Below are positions 1-6,436 of a stretch of 14,256 nucleotides of DNA, piece by piece. Every line of letters starts with the position of its first letter. Position 1 is the stretch's first letter. Below the pieces are notes generated by a model. The model did not search any database, was not told where the DNA came from, and saw only the letters and a list, made by a program, of their open reading frames with translations. The position numbers were made by a program, and so were the translations under genes. Location: NCBI GenBank assembly GCA_034716415.1, contig JAYEJB010000035.1, forward strand, positions 1 to 14,256, in the 5' to 3' direction. Origin of the DNA: JAYEJB01 sp034716415 (GTDB lineage Bacteria > Patescibacteriota > Patescibacteriia > SG8-24).

Positions 1-87
1 CGCTACGCTCCCTCGCAATGACAAGAAAAAAGAGCTCCTTCTGCTCCTTCTGCTCCTTCTACACCTATCACCCTCCACCTCAAACGA
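1..87. other. Intergenic left edge with 9-bp tandem repeat
   Basis: No gene is visible upstream of the typA promoter. Positions 34-60 hold three perfect copies of the 9-bp unit GCTCCTTCT (34-42, 43-51, 52-60). The first 25 bases, with CCTCGCAATGACAAG, look like the end of a dispersed intergenic repeat cut by the window edge, but a single partial copy cannot prove that. Confidence 0.5.
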
Positions 88-116
88 TTGACAAACCGAC
101 TCCGATGCTGTAATAT
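88..116 (+). promoter_or_regulatory. Sigma70-type promoter of typA
   Basis: A perfect -35 TTGACA (88-93) and a -10 TAATAT (111-116) are separated by exactly 17 bases. The predicted transcription start is near 123, leaving a leader of about 26 bases before the GTG at 149. No convincing Shine-Dalgarno sequence is visible in that leader. Confidence 0.8.
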
Positions 117-148
117 CACGCCGTTATACGCACTAAATTTCGACTGAA

Positions 149-1951
149 GTGGAATTCAGAAATATCGCCATAATCGCGCACGTGGACCACGGCAAGACGA
201 CGCTGGTGGACGCGATGCTCAAACAGTCCGGAACGTTCTCCGACCGGGAAGTGATCGAGGAGAGGGTCATGGACAGTAACGCGCTCGAAAAGGAGCGCGG
301 TATTACTATTTACGCCAAAAACACGGCCATCCGCCTGGGTGACGTTAAGATCAACATCGTCGACACTCCCGGCCACAGCGACTTCGGTTCAGAGGTCGAA
401 CGCGTGTTGCGTATGGTGGATTCGGTGTTGTTGTTGGTGGACGCGCAGGAAGGTCCGATGCCGCAGACCAAGTTCGTGCTACGGAAGTCGCTGGATCTCG
501 GACTGAAGCCGATCGTCGTCATCAACAAGATAGATAAGGCGTCGGCCCGCCCCGAAGAGGCCTTGGACATGGTGTTCGACCTGTTCATCGAACTCGGTGC
601 GACCGATGAGCAGACTGATTTCAAATGTCTCTACGCCGTGTCACGCGACGGCATCGCCAAGCATGAGCTGGCTGACGAGAGCACGGATCTCCAGCCGCTT
701 TTTGACACCATCATCGAAAAAGTCCCCCCCGCGATGAGTGATGAGAGCAAGCCGCTGCGCATGCAGCCGGCCAATCTGGCCTACGACGACTACATGGGCC
801 GGATGGGTTCGGGCCGCATCTTCGAAGGCAAGGTCCGGATCGGTATGCCGGTCACGGTCATCAAACAGGACGGCGTGCGGGAACAGCATAAGATCACTAA
901 AGTGCTGGTGACAGAGGGACTGCATAACGTCGAAGTTCCGGAAGCGGTCGCCGGAGACATCGTGCAGATCGCCGGCATCCCGAACATCAACGTCGGCGAA
1001 ACAGTGGCGGAATCTGCCGATGCGGAAGCCCTGCCGTCGATCGACGTCGATCCGCCGACACTGACCATGAACTTTCTGGTCAACAACTCCCCTTTCGCCG
1101 GAAAAGAAGGCAAATTCGTCACGTCACGACAGATTCGCGAGAGACTTGAGCGGGAGCTTGAGACGAACGTCGGATTGCAGATCGAATTCCCCGACGGCGG
1201 CGAATCGTTCAAGGTCAGCGGACGCGGCGAGATGCACCTGTCGGTGCTCGTGGAGATGATGAGACGCGAAGGATATGAACTCCAGGTCAGCCAGCCGCAA
1301 GTCATTCTCGGTGAAGAGGACGGCAAGACGACCGAGCCGTACGAAGCGGTCACGATCGACGTGCCGGACGGATTCGCCGGAACGGTCATCGAGAAGCTCG
1401 GCAAACGCAAGGGCGAGATGACGAACCTGTCGAGCGAGAACGAGAATTCACGGATCGAATACGTCATACCGACGCGGGGCCTGCTGGGATTCCGCATGGA
1501 ATTCATGACCGACACCAAGGGCGAGGGCACGCTATCGCACATCTTCTCGCACTACGGACCGCACAAGGGCAGTATCCCCCGCCGCACGTCGTACTCCATC
1601 ATCTCGATGGCTGACGGCAAGGCGACTGGCTTCGCCTTGTTCAACATCCAGGATCGCGGAGTGCTGTTCATCGATCCGGGAACCGCGGTCTACGAAGGTA
1701 TGGTCGTCGGCGCGAGCATGCGTGACACGATGATCGTGAATCCGGTGAAAGGCAAGAAGCTGACCAACATGCGCTCGAGCGGCGCGGACGACGCCATCGC
1801 GCTGGCGCCGCCCTTGGACATGAACCTGGAGCGCGCGCTCGAATACATCGACGAAGACGAATACGTGGAAGTGACACCGAAGTCGATCCGCATCCGTAAG
1901 AAATGGTTGAAGGAACACGAACGCAAGAAACACGCACCAAAATCTGAATAG
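149..1951 (+). CDS. typA: Ribosome-associated translational GTPase TypA/BipA
   Basis: TypA (BipA) is a GTPase of the EF-G/LepA superfamily that binds the 70S ribosome and supports ribosome assembly and growth at low temperature or under stress. The 600-residue product is full length for the family (E. coli about 607). The GTP-binding motifs are in order: P-loop AHVDHGKT (10-17), switch I GITI (51-54), DTPG (72-75) and NKID (126-129), followed by the EF-Tu-like beta-barrel, two EF-G-like domains and the TypA-specific C-terminal domain (RGLLGFR, then a basic tail RIRKKWLKEHERKKH). The start is GTG, because the conserved N-terminus MEFRNIAIIAHVDHGK begins there and a near-consensus promoter lies just upstream. 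It is monocistronic, ended by a bidirectional hairpin shared with the convergent SPFH gene. Long antisense frames inside it are shadows. Identification is very secure. Confidence 0.97.
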   Translation: MEFRNIAIIAHVDHGKTTLVDAMLKQSGTFSDREVIEERVMDSNALEKERGITIYAKNTAIRLGDVKINIVDTPGHSDFGSEVERVLRMVDSVLLLVDAQEGPMPQTKFVLRKSLDLGLKPIVVINKIDKASARPEEALDMVFDLFIELGATDEQTDFKCLYAVSRDGIAKHELADESTDLQPLFDTIIEKVPPAMSDESKPLRMQPANLAYDDYMGRMGSGRIFEGKVRIGMPVTVIKQDGVREQHKITKVLVTEGLHNVEVPEAVAGDIVQIAGIPNINVGETVAESADAEALPSIDVDPPTLTMNFLVNNSPFAGKEGKFVTSRQIRERLERELETNVGLQIEFPDGGESFKVSGRGEMHLSVLVEMMRREGYELQVSQPQVILGEEDGKTTEPYEAVTIDVPDGFAGTVIEKLGKRKGEMTNLSSENENSRIEYVIPTRGLLGFRMEFMTDTKGEGTLSHIFSHYGPHKGSIPRRTSYSIISMADGKATGFALFNIQDRGVLFIDPGTAVYEGMVVGASMRDTMIVNPVKGKKLTNMRSSGADDAIALAPPLDMNLERALEYIDEDEYVEVTPKSIRIRKKWLKEHERKKHAPKSE

Positions 1952-1957
1952 ATTACG

Positions 1958-1987
1958 AAAGAGACCGTCCTGCTGGGCGGTCTCTTT
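1958..1987. terminator. Bidirectional intrinsic terminator between typA and the SPFH gene
   Basis: AAAGAGACCG (1958-1967) pairs perfectly with CGGTCTCTTT (1978-1987), and three further inner pairs close on a TGCT tetraloop. T-rich ends exist in both orientations, so it can end typA (7 bases past its stop) and the convergent minus-strand gene ending at 2007. Confidence 0.85.
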
Positions 1988-2006
1988 GGTGTCGGATACG
2001 ACGCGA

Positions 2007-2783
2007 TTATAGTCCGATGAACGGCGTGGCGTTGCCCCAGTACTGTGGGGTCTTACCGTCCCACTTCTCGATCCAGCGCAACTGTAGCATGGCCTGACTG
2101 ATCTCAAGACGCTGGAGACGCAGGGACTCGGCTTCTGCCTTGGCCTGTTCAATCTTCTGCTGGGCCTCGAGCTTCACTCTCTCGAGATCACGCTCAGCCT
2201 TCAACGCGTTCTGCTCGGCCGTCTGTTTGGACTCGATGGCCTGGTTGAACTGCTCGCTGAAATCGAAATTCACGATGGAAAAATCATCGATGACGATGTG
2301 CTTGGTCTGCAGACGACCGCGTAACTGGTCGATAATTTCCGCCTTCACCTCCGAACGCTTAGTGATGAGTTCCTCGGCGGTGAACTTGGCAGCCGCAGCC
2401 TTCACCGACTCTTGGATGGCCGGATCGATGATGCGATTGCCGTAGTCGAGCCCCACTTCCTGGAACAGCTTGTTCACCGCTTCCGGCGACGGATGGTAGT
2501 TGAGAGCGATGGTGGTGCTGACGCTTTGCAAGTCCTTGGACGCGCTATCCGCTTCCACCTGCAGCTTGCGTGTCCTGACCTCGATATTCTGTACGGCCTT
2601 GAACGGGTTCTTGACGTGAATGCCCTCATCAAAAATCTGGTCCTGCACTTTACCGAACAGGGTGATCACACCGCGATGACCGGCCGGTACGACCGCGAGG
2701 CATGTAGTGGCCAAGAGCACTAGGACGATGACGATGATTCCGCCGGCGATGACCGCTTTGGGGGGTTTAGGATTCATATTCAT
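2007..2783 (-). CDS. Prohibitin/SPFH-domain membrane protein
   Basis: This is a 258-residue member of the SPFH family (prohibitin, stomatin, flotillin, HflK/C), which forms ring-shaped membrane scaffolds and often modulates membrane proteases. Residues about 10-32 form one N-terminal membrane segment. It is followed directly by the typical VVPAGHRGVITLFGKV start of the SPFH domain (about 31-190), with GIHVKNPF and the conserved LNYHPSPE region. Residues about 185-228 are a charged heptad-like coiled coil rich in Ala, Glu, Lys and Gln. The tail (LRWIEKWDGKTPQ..GNATPFI) is the usual prohibitin-type C-terminus, so the gene is complete. Two in-frame ATGs (2783 and 2777) are possible starts, and neither has a clear ribosome site. 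It lies 60 bases after hicA on the same strand and has its own promoter, so it may be partly co-transcribed with hicBA. The biological partner is unknown. Confidence 0.92.
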   Translation of the reverse strand: MNMNPKPPKAVIAGGIIVIVLVLLATTCLAVVPAGHRGVITLFGKVQDQIFDEGIHVKNPFKAVQNIEVRTRKLQVEADSASKDLQSVSTTIALNYHPSPEAVNKLFQEVGLDYGNRIIDPAIQESVKAAAAKFTAEELITKRSEVKAEIIDQLRGRLQTKHIVIDDFSIVNFDFSEQFNQAIESKQTAEQNALKAERDLERVKLEAQQKIEQAKAEAESLRLQRLEISQAMLQLRWIEKWDGKTPQYWGNATPFIGL

Positions 2784-2805
2784 ATTCTATTGATTAACGG
2801 TTTGC

Positions 2806-2835
2806 ATCTTACACGTAAAACGGTCAGGAAGACAA
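2806..2835 (-). promoter_or_regulatory. Promoter of the SPFH gene
   Basis: On the minus strand, -35 TTGTCT (2835-2830) and -10 TAAGAT (2811-2806) are 18 bases apart, predicting a start near 2799 and a 16-base leader. The -35 box lies only 8 bases beyond the hicA stop, leaving no room for a terminator, so read-through from hicBA is possible. Confidence 0.5.
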
Positions 2836-2842
2836 AAATATC

Positions 2843-3088
2843 TCATAGTTCGTTCTTTATCTGCTCCCAAGTTACACCGCTACATACCTCGATTTCCTTC
2901 AGGACATAACGCAATACCTGCTTGGGCATGTCTTGCGGTAAAATGACCGCCTTCTGCGTTTGGGGCCAAATAGCCTTACAGTGACTACCGTCGCCGCCCG
3001 ACAGGTCAACAACAAAACCAAGGCGCCGCAACGCCTTGATGAATTTCTTTCTCTTGATCTCTCCAGGCAATTCGCTAAGCGAGGGCAT
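2843..3088 (-). CDS. hicA: HicA-like mRNA interferase toxin
   Basis: HicA toxins are small double-stranded-RNA-binding-fold ribonucleases that cleave mRNA and are neutralised by HicB. The product has the family pattern: a helix (KRKKFIKALRRLGF), then a strand leading to GGDGSHCKAIWP, whose His is the catalytic residue expected in the HicA GSH motif, then a strand with KAVILPQ and a final helix. Length (81 residues from the ATG at 3088) is normal. A GTG at 3097 is also in frame, but GGGGGAG on the coding strand lies 10 bases before the ATG and only 2 before the GTG, so the ATG is preferred. The gene overlaps the end of hicB, and its ribosome site lies inside hicB codons, as expected for coupled toxin-antitoxin translation. 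Function is inferred from motif and context. Confidence 0.8.
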   Translation of the reverse strand: MPSLSELPGEIKRKKFIKALRRLGFVVDLSGGDGSHCKAIWPQTQKAVILPQDMPKQVLRYVLKEIEVCSGVTWEQIKNEL

Positions 3089-3398
3089 AGGATTCACTCT
3101 CCCCCTTTTGCTTGATGCCCGCTTCTTTAGCGTAAGACGAGGGAACCTCGAAGGCGGTCAGGATCGCATCCTTGATCTTGCCGTCCAGCTCGTCACGGGT
3201 CTCGGCGTAGGTCACGATGCTGCCCTGCAGAAAATCCTTGCTGGTCGCGATAATCAGACCGTTTTCTTCCCTGCTTTCGAACTGAATGGGTCCGTGTATG
3301 CGAAAATAACGGTCCAGCTCGTATAGGCCACGCGGCACGAATGACTTCCCCCAAAGCGCCTTAAGCAACATATCTTTAATGACTTTTCCGTAACGCAT
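3075..3398 (-). CDS. hicB: HicB-like antitoxin
   Basis: This gene precedes and overlaps the HicA-like gene. The central part, FRIHGPIQFESREENGLIIATSKDFLQGSIVTYAETRDELDGKIKDAILTAF, has the HicB layout: a strand, an E..G turn, a strand ending in a G-x-(V)-T-like segment, and a helix. The fold is the partial RNase H-like domain that masks HicA. The HicB core is preceded by about 30 residues. No DNA-binding domain is obvious in the tail (EAGIKQKGESESYALA). The start ATG at 3398 lies only about 4 bases after the predicted transcription start, so the transcript may be leaderless. A second ATG at 3371 is a possible alternative. Assignment rests on the HicA partner plus this weak domain pattern. Confidence 0.72.
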   Translation of the reverse strand: MRYGKVIKDMLLKALWGKSFVPRGLYELDRYFRIHGPIQFESREENGLIIATSKDFLQGSIVTYAETRDELDGKIKDAILTAFEVPSSYAKEAGIKQKGESESYALA

Positions 3399-3408
3399 AA
3401 CGGTTCGC

Positions 3409-3438
3409 TTTATAGCAGGGCTAAGTTCCTCGTGTCAA
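3409..3438 (-). promoter_or_regulatory. Strong promoter of hicBA
   Basis: On the minus strand there is a perfect -35 TTGACA (3438-3433) and a -10 TATAAA (3414-3409), 18 bases apart. The predicted start near 3402 leaves about 4 bases before the hicB ATG. A second perfect -10-like TATAAT (3445-3440) lies just upstream without a good -35. The ggggtca palindrome begins 18 bases upstream of the -35 box. Confidence 0.7.
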
Positions 3439-3455
3439 ATTATAGCATTGATTGT

Positions 3456-3530
3456 GGGGTCAGGTCTTGCATTTTAACATCACGTGAATCAATGCCAGGA
3501 CGAAAATGTTAAGATACAAGACCTGACCCC
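3456..3530. repeat. GGGGTCAGGTCTTG palindrome, copy A
   Basis: A 25-base arm (3456-3480) is followed by a 25-base loop (3481-3505) and a 25-base arm (3506-3530). The arms match at 23 of 25 positions. The loop reads CACGTGAATCAATGCCAGGA then CGAAA. It is the reverse complement, with one change, of the loop of copy B, so copy A lies in the opposite orientation to copies B and C. It sits between the 5' end of hicB and the 3' end of the phosphoglycerate mutase-like gene. Confidence 0.93.
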
Positions 3531-3587
3531 AATTCACAATTCATGCTTGATTAGTATATCAGAGTATAATCCCATTGGCTTCATAGC

Positions 3588-3622
3588 AAAAAGACCCCAC
3601 CCTTTCGGGGTGAGACTTTTTT
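3588..3622. terminator. Intrinsic terminator after the phosphoglycerate mutase-like gene
   Basis: CACCC (3598-3602) pairs with GGGTG (3608-3612) around TTTCG. The flanking AAAAAG (3588-3593) and CTTTTTT (3616-3622) give a U-run in either direction. On the minus strand it lies about 30 bases past the stop of the gene ending at 3653. Confidence 0.75.
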
Positions 3623-3652
3623 GGCAGAAGATTGAAATAGCACTACAAGAAG

Positions 3653-4195
3653 TCAAATCATGTATTCATAAATCTTATGGCGAAGATTCTCTAGCTTCAT
3701 CATTTCTTCTGGAGAAAGTTGTTCGAAATAACGAATGATCGGGCGAATTGAATTTCCGTGTGCCACGATCAGCGCGTTCGAGTTTTCACGTCCCATGGTT
3801 CGAATGACCTCTTTCAAAAAAGGTATGACCCTCTTCTCAACTTGCTTGATACTTTCACCGCCGGGCGGCGGCACATCATAGGACCGATGATAAATCGGGT
3901 AAAGATCCGGATATTGAATTTCATACTTAGCCTTACTTTTTCTTGAAAGTCTGCCGTAATCCCTTTCAATAATTCTGTCGTCTACATGTACTTCTGTCTC
4001 AGGATGATATTTTAAAATATGATGAAGCGTTTGCTTCGCACGTGAAAGGTGCGACGTATAAGCGTGAGCGATCAGTTTGTCTTTTAGCTTTAGCGCTAGG
4101 TCCTTTGCATGCCTATCTCCGGAAGGCGTCAAGCTCGAATCAATTCTTCCGGTGAAAATACCCCGGCGGTTATAACATGTCTCGCAGTGAGTCAA
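3653..4195 (-). CDS. GpmA-like phosphoglycerate mutase / histidine phosphatase family protein with an unusual 5' end
   Basis: The product belongs to the histidine phosphatase superfamily and is closest in pattern to 2,3-bisphosphoglycerate-dependent phosphoglycerate mutase (glycolysis, 3-PG to 2-PG). Visible motifs, numbered from the TTG at 4195, are: catalytic-His region THCET (His3), FTGRIDSSLTPSG (14-26), SHLSRAKQT with Arg52, IIERDYG with Glu77, the mutase-like SYDVPPPGGES (105-115), and the second active His in VAHGNS (His146). The usual N-terminal motif is RHGE; here Arg is Thr and Gly is Cys. The homologous strand (RNRLFVL) is encoded in frame upstream of 4195 but contains no ATG, GTG or TTG. 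A GGGAGG at 4216-4211 lies 15 bases before the TTG, too far for a normal start. Either a rare start codon is used or the start has decayed. AT-rich composition unlike its neighbours suggests transfer. Confidence 0.78.
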   Translation of the reverse strand: MTHCETCYNRRGIFTGRIDSSLTPSGDRHAKDLALKLKDKLIAHAYTSHLSRAKQTLHHILKYHPETEVHVDDRIIERDYGRLSRKSKAKYEIQYPDLYPIYHRSYDVPPPGGESIKQVEKRVIPFLKEVIRTMGRENSNALIVAHGNSIRPIIRYFEQLSPEEMMKLENLRHKIYEYMI

Positions 4196-4460
4196 AACAA
4201 AGAGTCGATTCCTCCCTGAGCTCTTCGTATTAGAACTAATATGATGTTTTGCTATACTCAGTATCTTTAATCGAATCGTAGTTATCAGATTTATTCATAT
4301 TATTATCTATAAATCGTTAACTAATAACTTATAAATTATACTCGGGCAATCTTTCCTATGCAATCGTAGTGGCGCCCTGTGGCGCCCTATTTCTTATATC
4401 CGCCCGCTTCGCGTCCGGACTGCACAGTAGGAATCTTCGATTCTCATCAGCATCCTAAAC

Positions 4461-4495
4461 AAAAGTCCGCGACCTCTACGAGGTCTCGGACTTTT
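4461..4495. terminator. Strong orphan terminator hairpin
   Basis: AAAAGTCCG (4461-4469) pairs with CGGACTTTT (4487-4495) and GACCTC (4471-4476) pairs with GAGGTC (4480-4485), with one C/T mismatch and a three-base loop. A U-run is present in both directions. No intact gene ends next to it on either strand. Confidence 0.75.
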
Positions 4496-4610
4496 GACAG
4501 AACAGCTCGGTCTGGAACTAATAGTTTAAGAGGCATTTTGACGGTTTTTCGGAGTGTCTCGCAGGGATGTCGGTCTTAGGAGATTTGAGGTGGAAATGAG
4601 ACAAATGCAT

Positions 4611-4722
4611 GTGATACGGGGTCAGGTCTTGTGATACGGGGTCAGGTCTTTAATTATCGGAAAACTTATAATTCAAGACCTGACCCCGATTTACTGGAAT
4701 ATAAAAAACAAGATTTGACCCC
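4611..4722. repeat. Cluster E: tandem half-sites plus a ggggtca palindrome and a degenerate half-site
   Basis: The 20-base unit GTGATACGGGGTCAGGTCTT occurs twice in tandem (4611-4630, 4631-4650). The second copy forms the left arm (4638-4657) of a 20-bp palindrome whose right arm is 4668-4687, matching 19 of 20 around a 10-base loop. A degenerate half-site (CAAGATTTGACCCC, 4709-4722) follows. The arms beyond the core differ from copies A-C (TAATTAT instead of GTATTTTAACAT), so this is another subfamily. Confidence 0.9.
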
Positions 4723-4730
4723 ACATAGAT

Positions 4731-4759
4731 GTGACTCTACGCGTCCATTGGGTTAAGAT
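4731..4759 (+). promoter_or_regulatory. Possible promoter of the disulfide-reductase-family gene
   Basis: GTGACT (4731-4736) and TAAGAT (4754-4759) are 17 bases apart; both are partial matches to -35 and -10. The predicted start near 4766 leaves a 23-base leader without a Shine-Dalgarno sequence. TAGAAT at 4765-4770 is an alternative -10 with no matching -35. Confidence 0.35.
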
Positions 4760-4788
4760 TGGATTAGAATAATTCATTCAGTCGATTT

Positions 4789-6135
4789 ATGAAAAAAACA
4801 GATATCTTGATCATCGGTGGCGGGCCGGCAGGAGTGATTGTAGCTGTCACCGCCAGAAAGAATAATCCCTCGAAAAAAATCACCCTGGTTCGCGAAGACG
4901 AAAAGGCGGTGATACCTTGCGGTATTCCTTATATCTTCAGACGTCTGGACTCCGCCGAAAAGAATCTGATGCCGGACAAAGGCCTGGAGGCAAACAAGAT
5001 CGAACTGATCATCGGCAAGGCTGCGGGAATCGATGAAAGCGGCAAAAAAGTAAGTCTTGAAGACGGCGAAGAAATCAACTACGACAAATTGATTTTGGCG
5101 ACCGGATCAAAACCCGCCGCCATCCCGATCAAGGGGGTCGACAAAAAAGGGGTCTGGCTGATCAAAAAAGACTTCGAGTATTTGAAAGAGCTGCGTCAGG
5201 CGATGCTGGAATCAAAGGATGTCGTAATCGTGGGCGGCGGTTTCATCGGAATCGAGATAGCGGAAGAACTCAGCGGTATCGAAGGATTGAACATCTGCAT
5301 CGTCGAAAAGGCCGATCACTGCCTGATAACGACCTTTGACGAGGAATTTGCCGTTGACGCGGAAGAAAAGGTGGTCCAAAAAGGGGTCAAGCTTCATACC
5401 GGATGTCTGATAGAGGAGATCGTGGGCAAAGACGGAGTGGAATCGGTCAGACTGAGCGATGGAAAAAACGTCCCGGCAGATATCGTCATATTGTCCATAG
5501 GCGCCAAACCGGATATCGGATTGATTGACGGAACCGGGATAAAAATCGGGGATTACGGCGGAATCTGTGTGGATAAATACATGAGGACTTCTGTCCCAGA
5601 CATTTTTGCGGTGGGAGACTGCGCGGAAACGAGGGACTTCCTTACCGGACGGCACATCCCCGTGATGCTGGCTTCCACAGCTACGACCGAGGCGAGGATA
5701 GCCGCCGCCAACCTGTTCCATCTGGAGAATCTCAGGGAAAACAAGGGGACGCTCTCCGTGTTCTCTACCTGCATCGACGGTTTAGTCCTGGGAGGGACCG
5801 GTATCACGGGAAACAGGGCTGAAGCGGAAGGATTCAATGTAGTCGTCGGCACGAGCGAATGTCCCAACCATCACCCAGGAACCCTACCGAATACGGGAAA
5901 AATCAAGGTAAAACTGATTTTTTCCAAAACATCCGAAACATTGTTGGGCGCCCAGATAGCGGGTCCGGAAAGCATCAGTGAAATGATAAATATCCTTGCG
6001 TTGGCCATACAAGAAGAGATCACCATTCAAGACTTCAATGCCTTGCAGTTCTCCACCCACCCGCTTCTGACTGCCTCACCGACCGTCTATCCCCTGATAA
6101 CGGCCGCGCAATCGGTGTCGGGCAAACTGGATTGA
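4789..6135 (+). CDS. FAD-dependent pyridine nucleotide-disulfide oxidoreductase (CoA-disulfide reductase / NADH oxidase group)
   Basis: This is a 448-residue flavoprotein that would move electrons from NAD(P)H through FAD to a thiol/disulfide, polysulfide or oxygen acceptor. The N-terminal FAD-binding GGGPAG is at 10-15. A single redox-type cysteine, Cys44 in VIPCGIPY, sits where CoA-disulfide reductases and NADH oxidases carry theirs (SxxxCGLPY). ATGSKP is at 104-109, the NAD(P)-binding GGGFIGIE at 149-156, and the second FAD motif AVGDCAE at 274-280. The last 115 residues are the dimerisation domain, with HPLLT and AxQEE elements. Length is normal and the gene looks intact. It converges on the permease/NifX-like operon across palindrome F and a possible 50-codon frame. 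That context hints at sulfur or metal redox handling, but the substrate cannot be read from the sequence. The ATG at 4789 matches the family N-terminus. Confidence 0.9.
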   Translation: MKKTDILIIGGGPAGVIVAVTARKNNPSKKITLVREDEKAVIPCGIPYIFRRLDSAEKNLMPDKGLEANKIELIIGKAAGIDESGKKVSLEDGEEINYDKLILATGSKPAAIPIKGVDKKGVWLIKKDFEYLKELRQAMLESKDVVIVGGGFIGIEIAEELSGIEGLNICIVEKADHCLITTFDEEFAVDAEEKVVQKGVKLHTGCLIEEIVGKDGVESVRLSDGKNVPADIVILSIGAKPDIGLIDGTGIKIGDYGGICVDKYMRTSVPDIFAVGDCAETRDFLTGRHIPVMLASTATTEARIAAANLFHLENLRENKGTLSVFSTCIDGLVLGGTGITGNRAEAEGFNVVVGTSECPNHHPGTLPNTGKIKVKLIFSKTSETLLGAQIAGPESISEMINILALAIQEEITIQDFNALQFSTHPLLTASPTVYPLITAAQSVSGKLD

Positions 6136-6200
6136 CCCGGCATCTCCGACGAGGCTTCGTGACTCCACAGACCATGCGCGATTTTGAGATGAGATGATAT

Positions 6201-6353
6201 GTGTATCTTTTGCGGACAACCGATGGAGACGCACGGCTCGTCGGCACTGCTGACTTTTCTGATCGCGCTGTCGCCGATATGTACACTGAAAGCACGGCAA
6301 TCGTTCCGCAGAATCACGGCCTCGATCAAGAGAAAAAAACGTGCGTAAAATGA
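6201..6353 (+). CDS. Possible small ORF, 50 codons, unknown
   Basis: A GTG-initiated frame follows GAGATGAG by 7 bases and reads MYLLRTTDGDARLVGTADFS and onward to a Lys-rich end. It fills most of the gap between the oxidoreductase and palindrome F. Amino-acid use looks plausible for a protein, but no family is recognised. An overlapping frame from an ATG at 6199 and a minus-strand frame over the same bases compete with it. It may be a remnant. Low confidence. Confidence 0.22.
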   Translation: MYLLRTTDGDARLVGTADFSDRAVADMYTESTAIVPQNHGLDQEKKTCVK

Positions 6354-6362
6354 CTGTCGTAA

Positions 6363-6431
6363 ATTGGGGTCACATCTTGCCTTGTGCCTTTCTTGTCCAC
6401 ACGAAGGCAAGAGGCAAGATGTGACCCCAAT
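6363..6431. repeat. Variant palindrome F, core GGGGTCACATCTTG
   Basis: A 20-base arm (6363-6382) matches the right arm (6412-6431) perfectly, and imperfect pairing continues inward (TGCCTT with AAGGCA). The core has CA where copies A-E have GG, and the change is present in both arms. It lies between two converging gene ends, 5 bases from the stop of the NifX-like gene. Confidence 0.92.
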
Positions 6432-6436
6432 CACAA

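Larger units (their letters stand above)
4196..4788. other. 593-base gap without a convincing gene
   Basis: The first half (4220-4360) is very AT-rich. A 10-bp unit GTGGCGCCCT is tandemly duplicated at 4369-4378 and 4379-4388. An orphan terminator hairpin (4461-4495) and a cluster of ggggtca half-sites (4611-4722) follow. The open frame at 4379-4579 has no recognisable domain or ribosome site and is not called. The region reads as the debris of a lost gene plus repeats. Confidence 0.6.

Noticed and set aside
790..1542. 250-codon minus-strand open frame inside typA
   Set aside because: Antisense shadow of a clearly coding, conserved gene; no ribosome site and no recognisable domain.
3456..3530. 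Palindrome copies as ordinary rho-independent terminators
   Set aside because: The stems are long, but no U-run follows the arms, loops are 25-27 bases, and copies also occur at 5' ends of genes.
3484..3738. Open frame beginning MNQCQDENVKIQDLTP, also seen at 7573-7758
   Set aside because: The shared N-terminus is just the palindrome translated; it is not a protein family.
4379..4579. 66-codon frame in the AT-rich gap
   Set aside because: It runs through a terminator hairpin, has no ribosome site and no recognisable domain.
6087..6434. 115-codon minus-strand frame across the gap and palindrome F
   Set aside because: It starts inside the palindrome, overlaps the 3' end of the oxidoreductase gene and shows no known domain; probably non-coding, though a remnant cannot be excluded.
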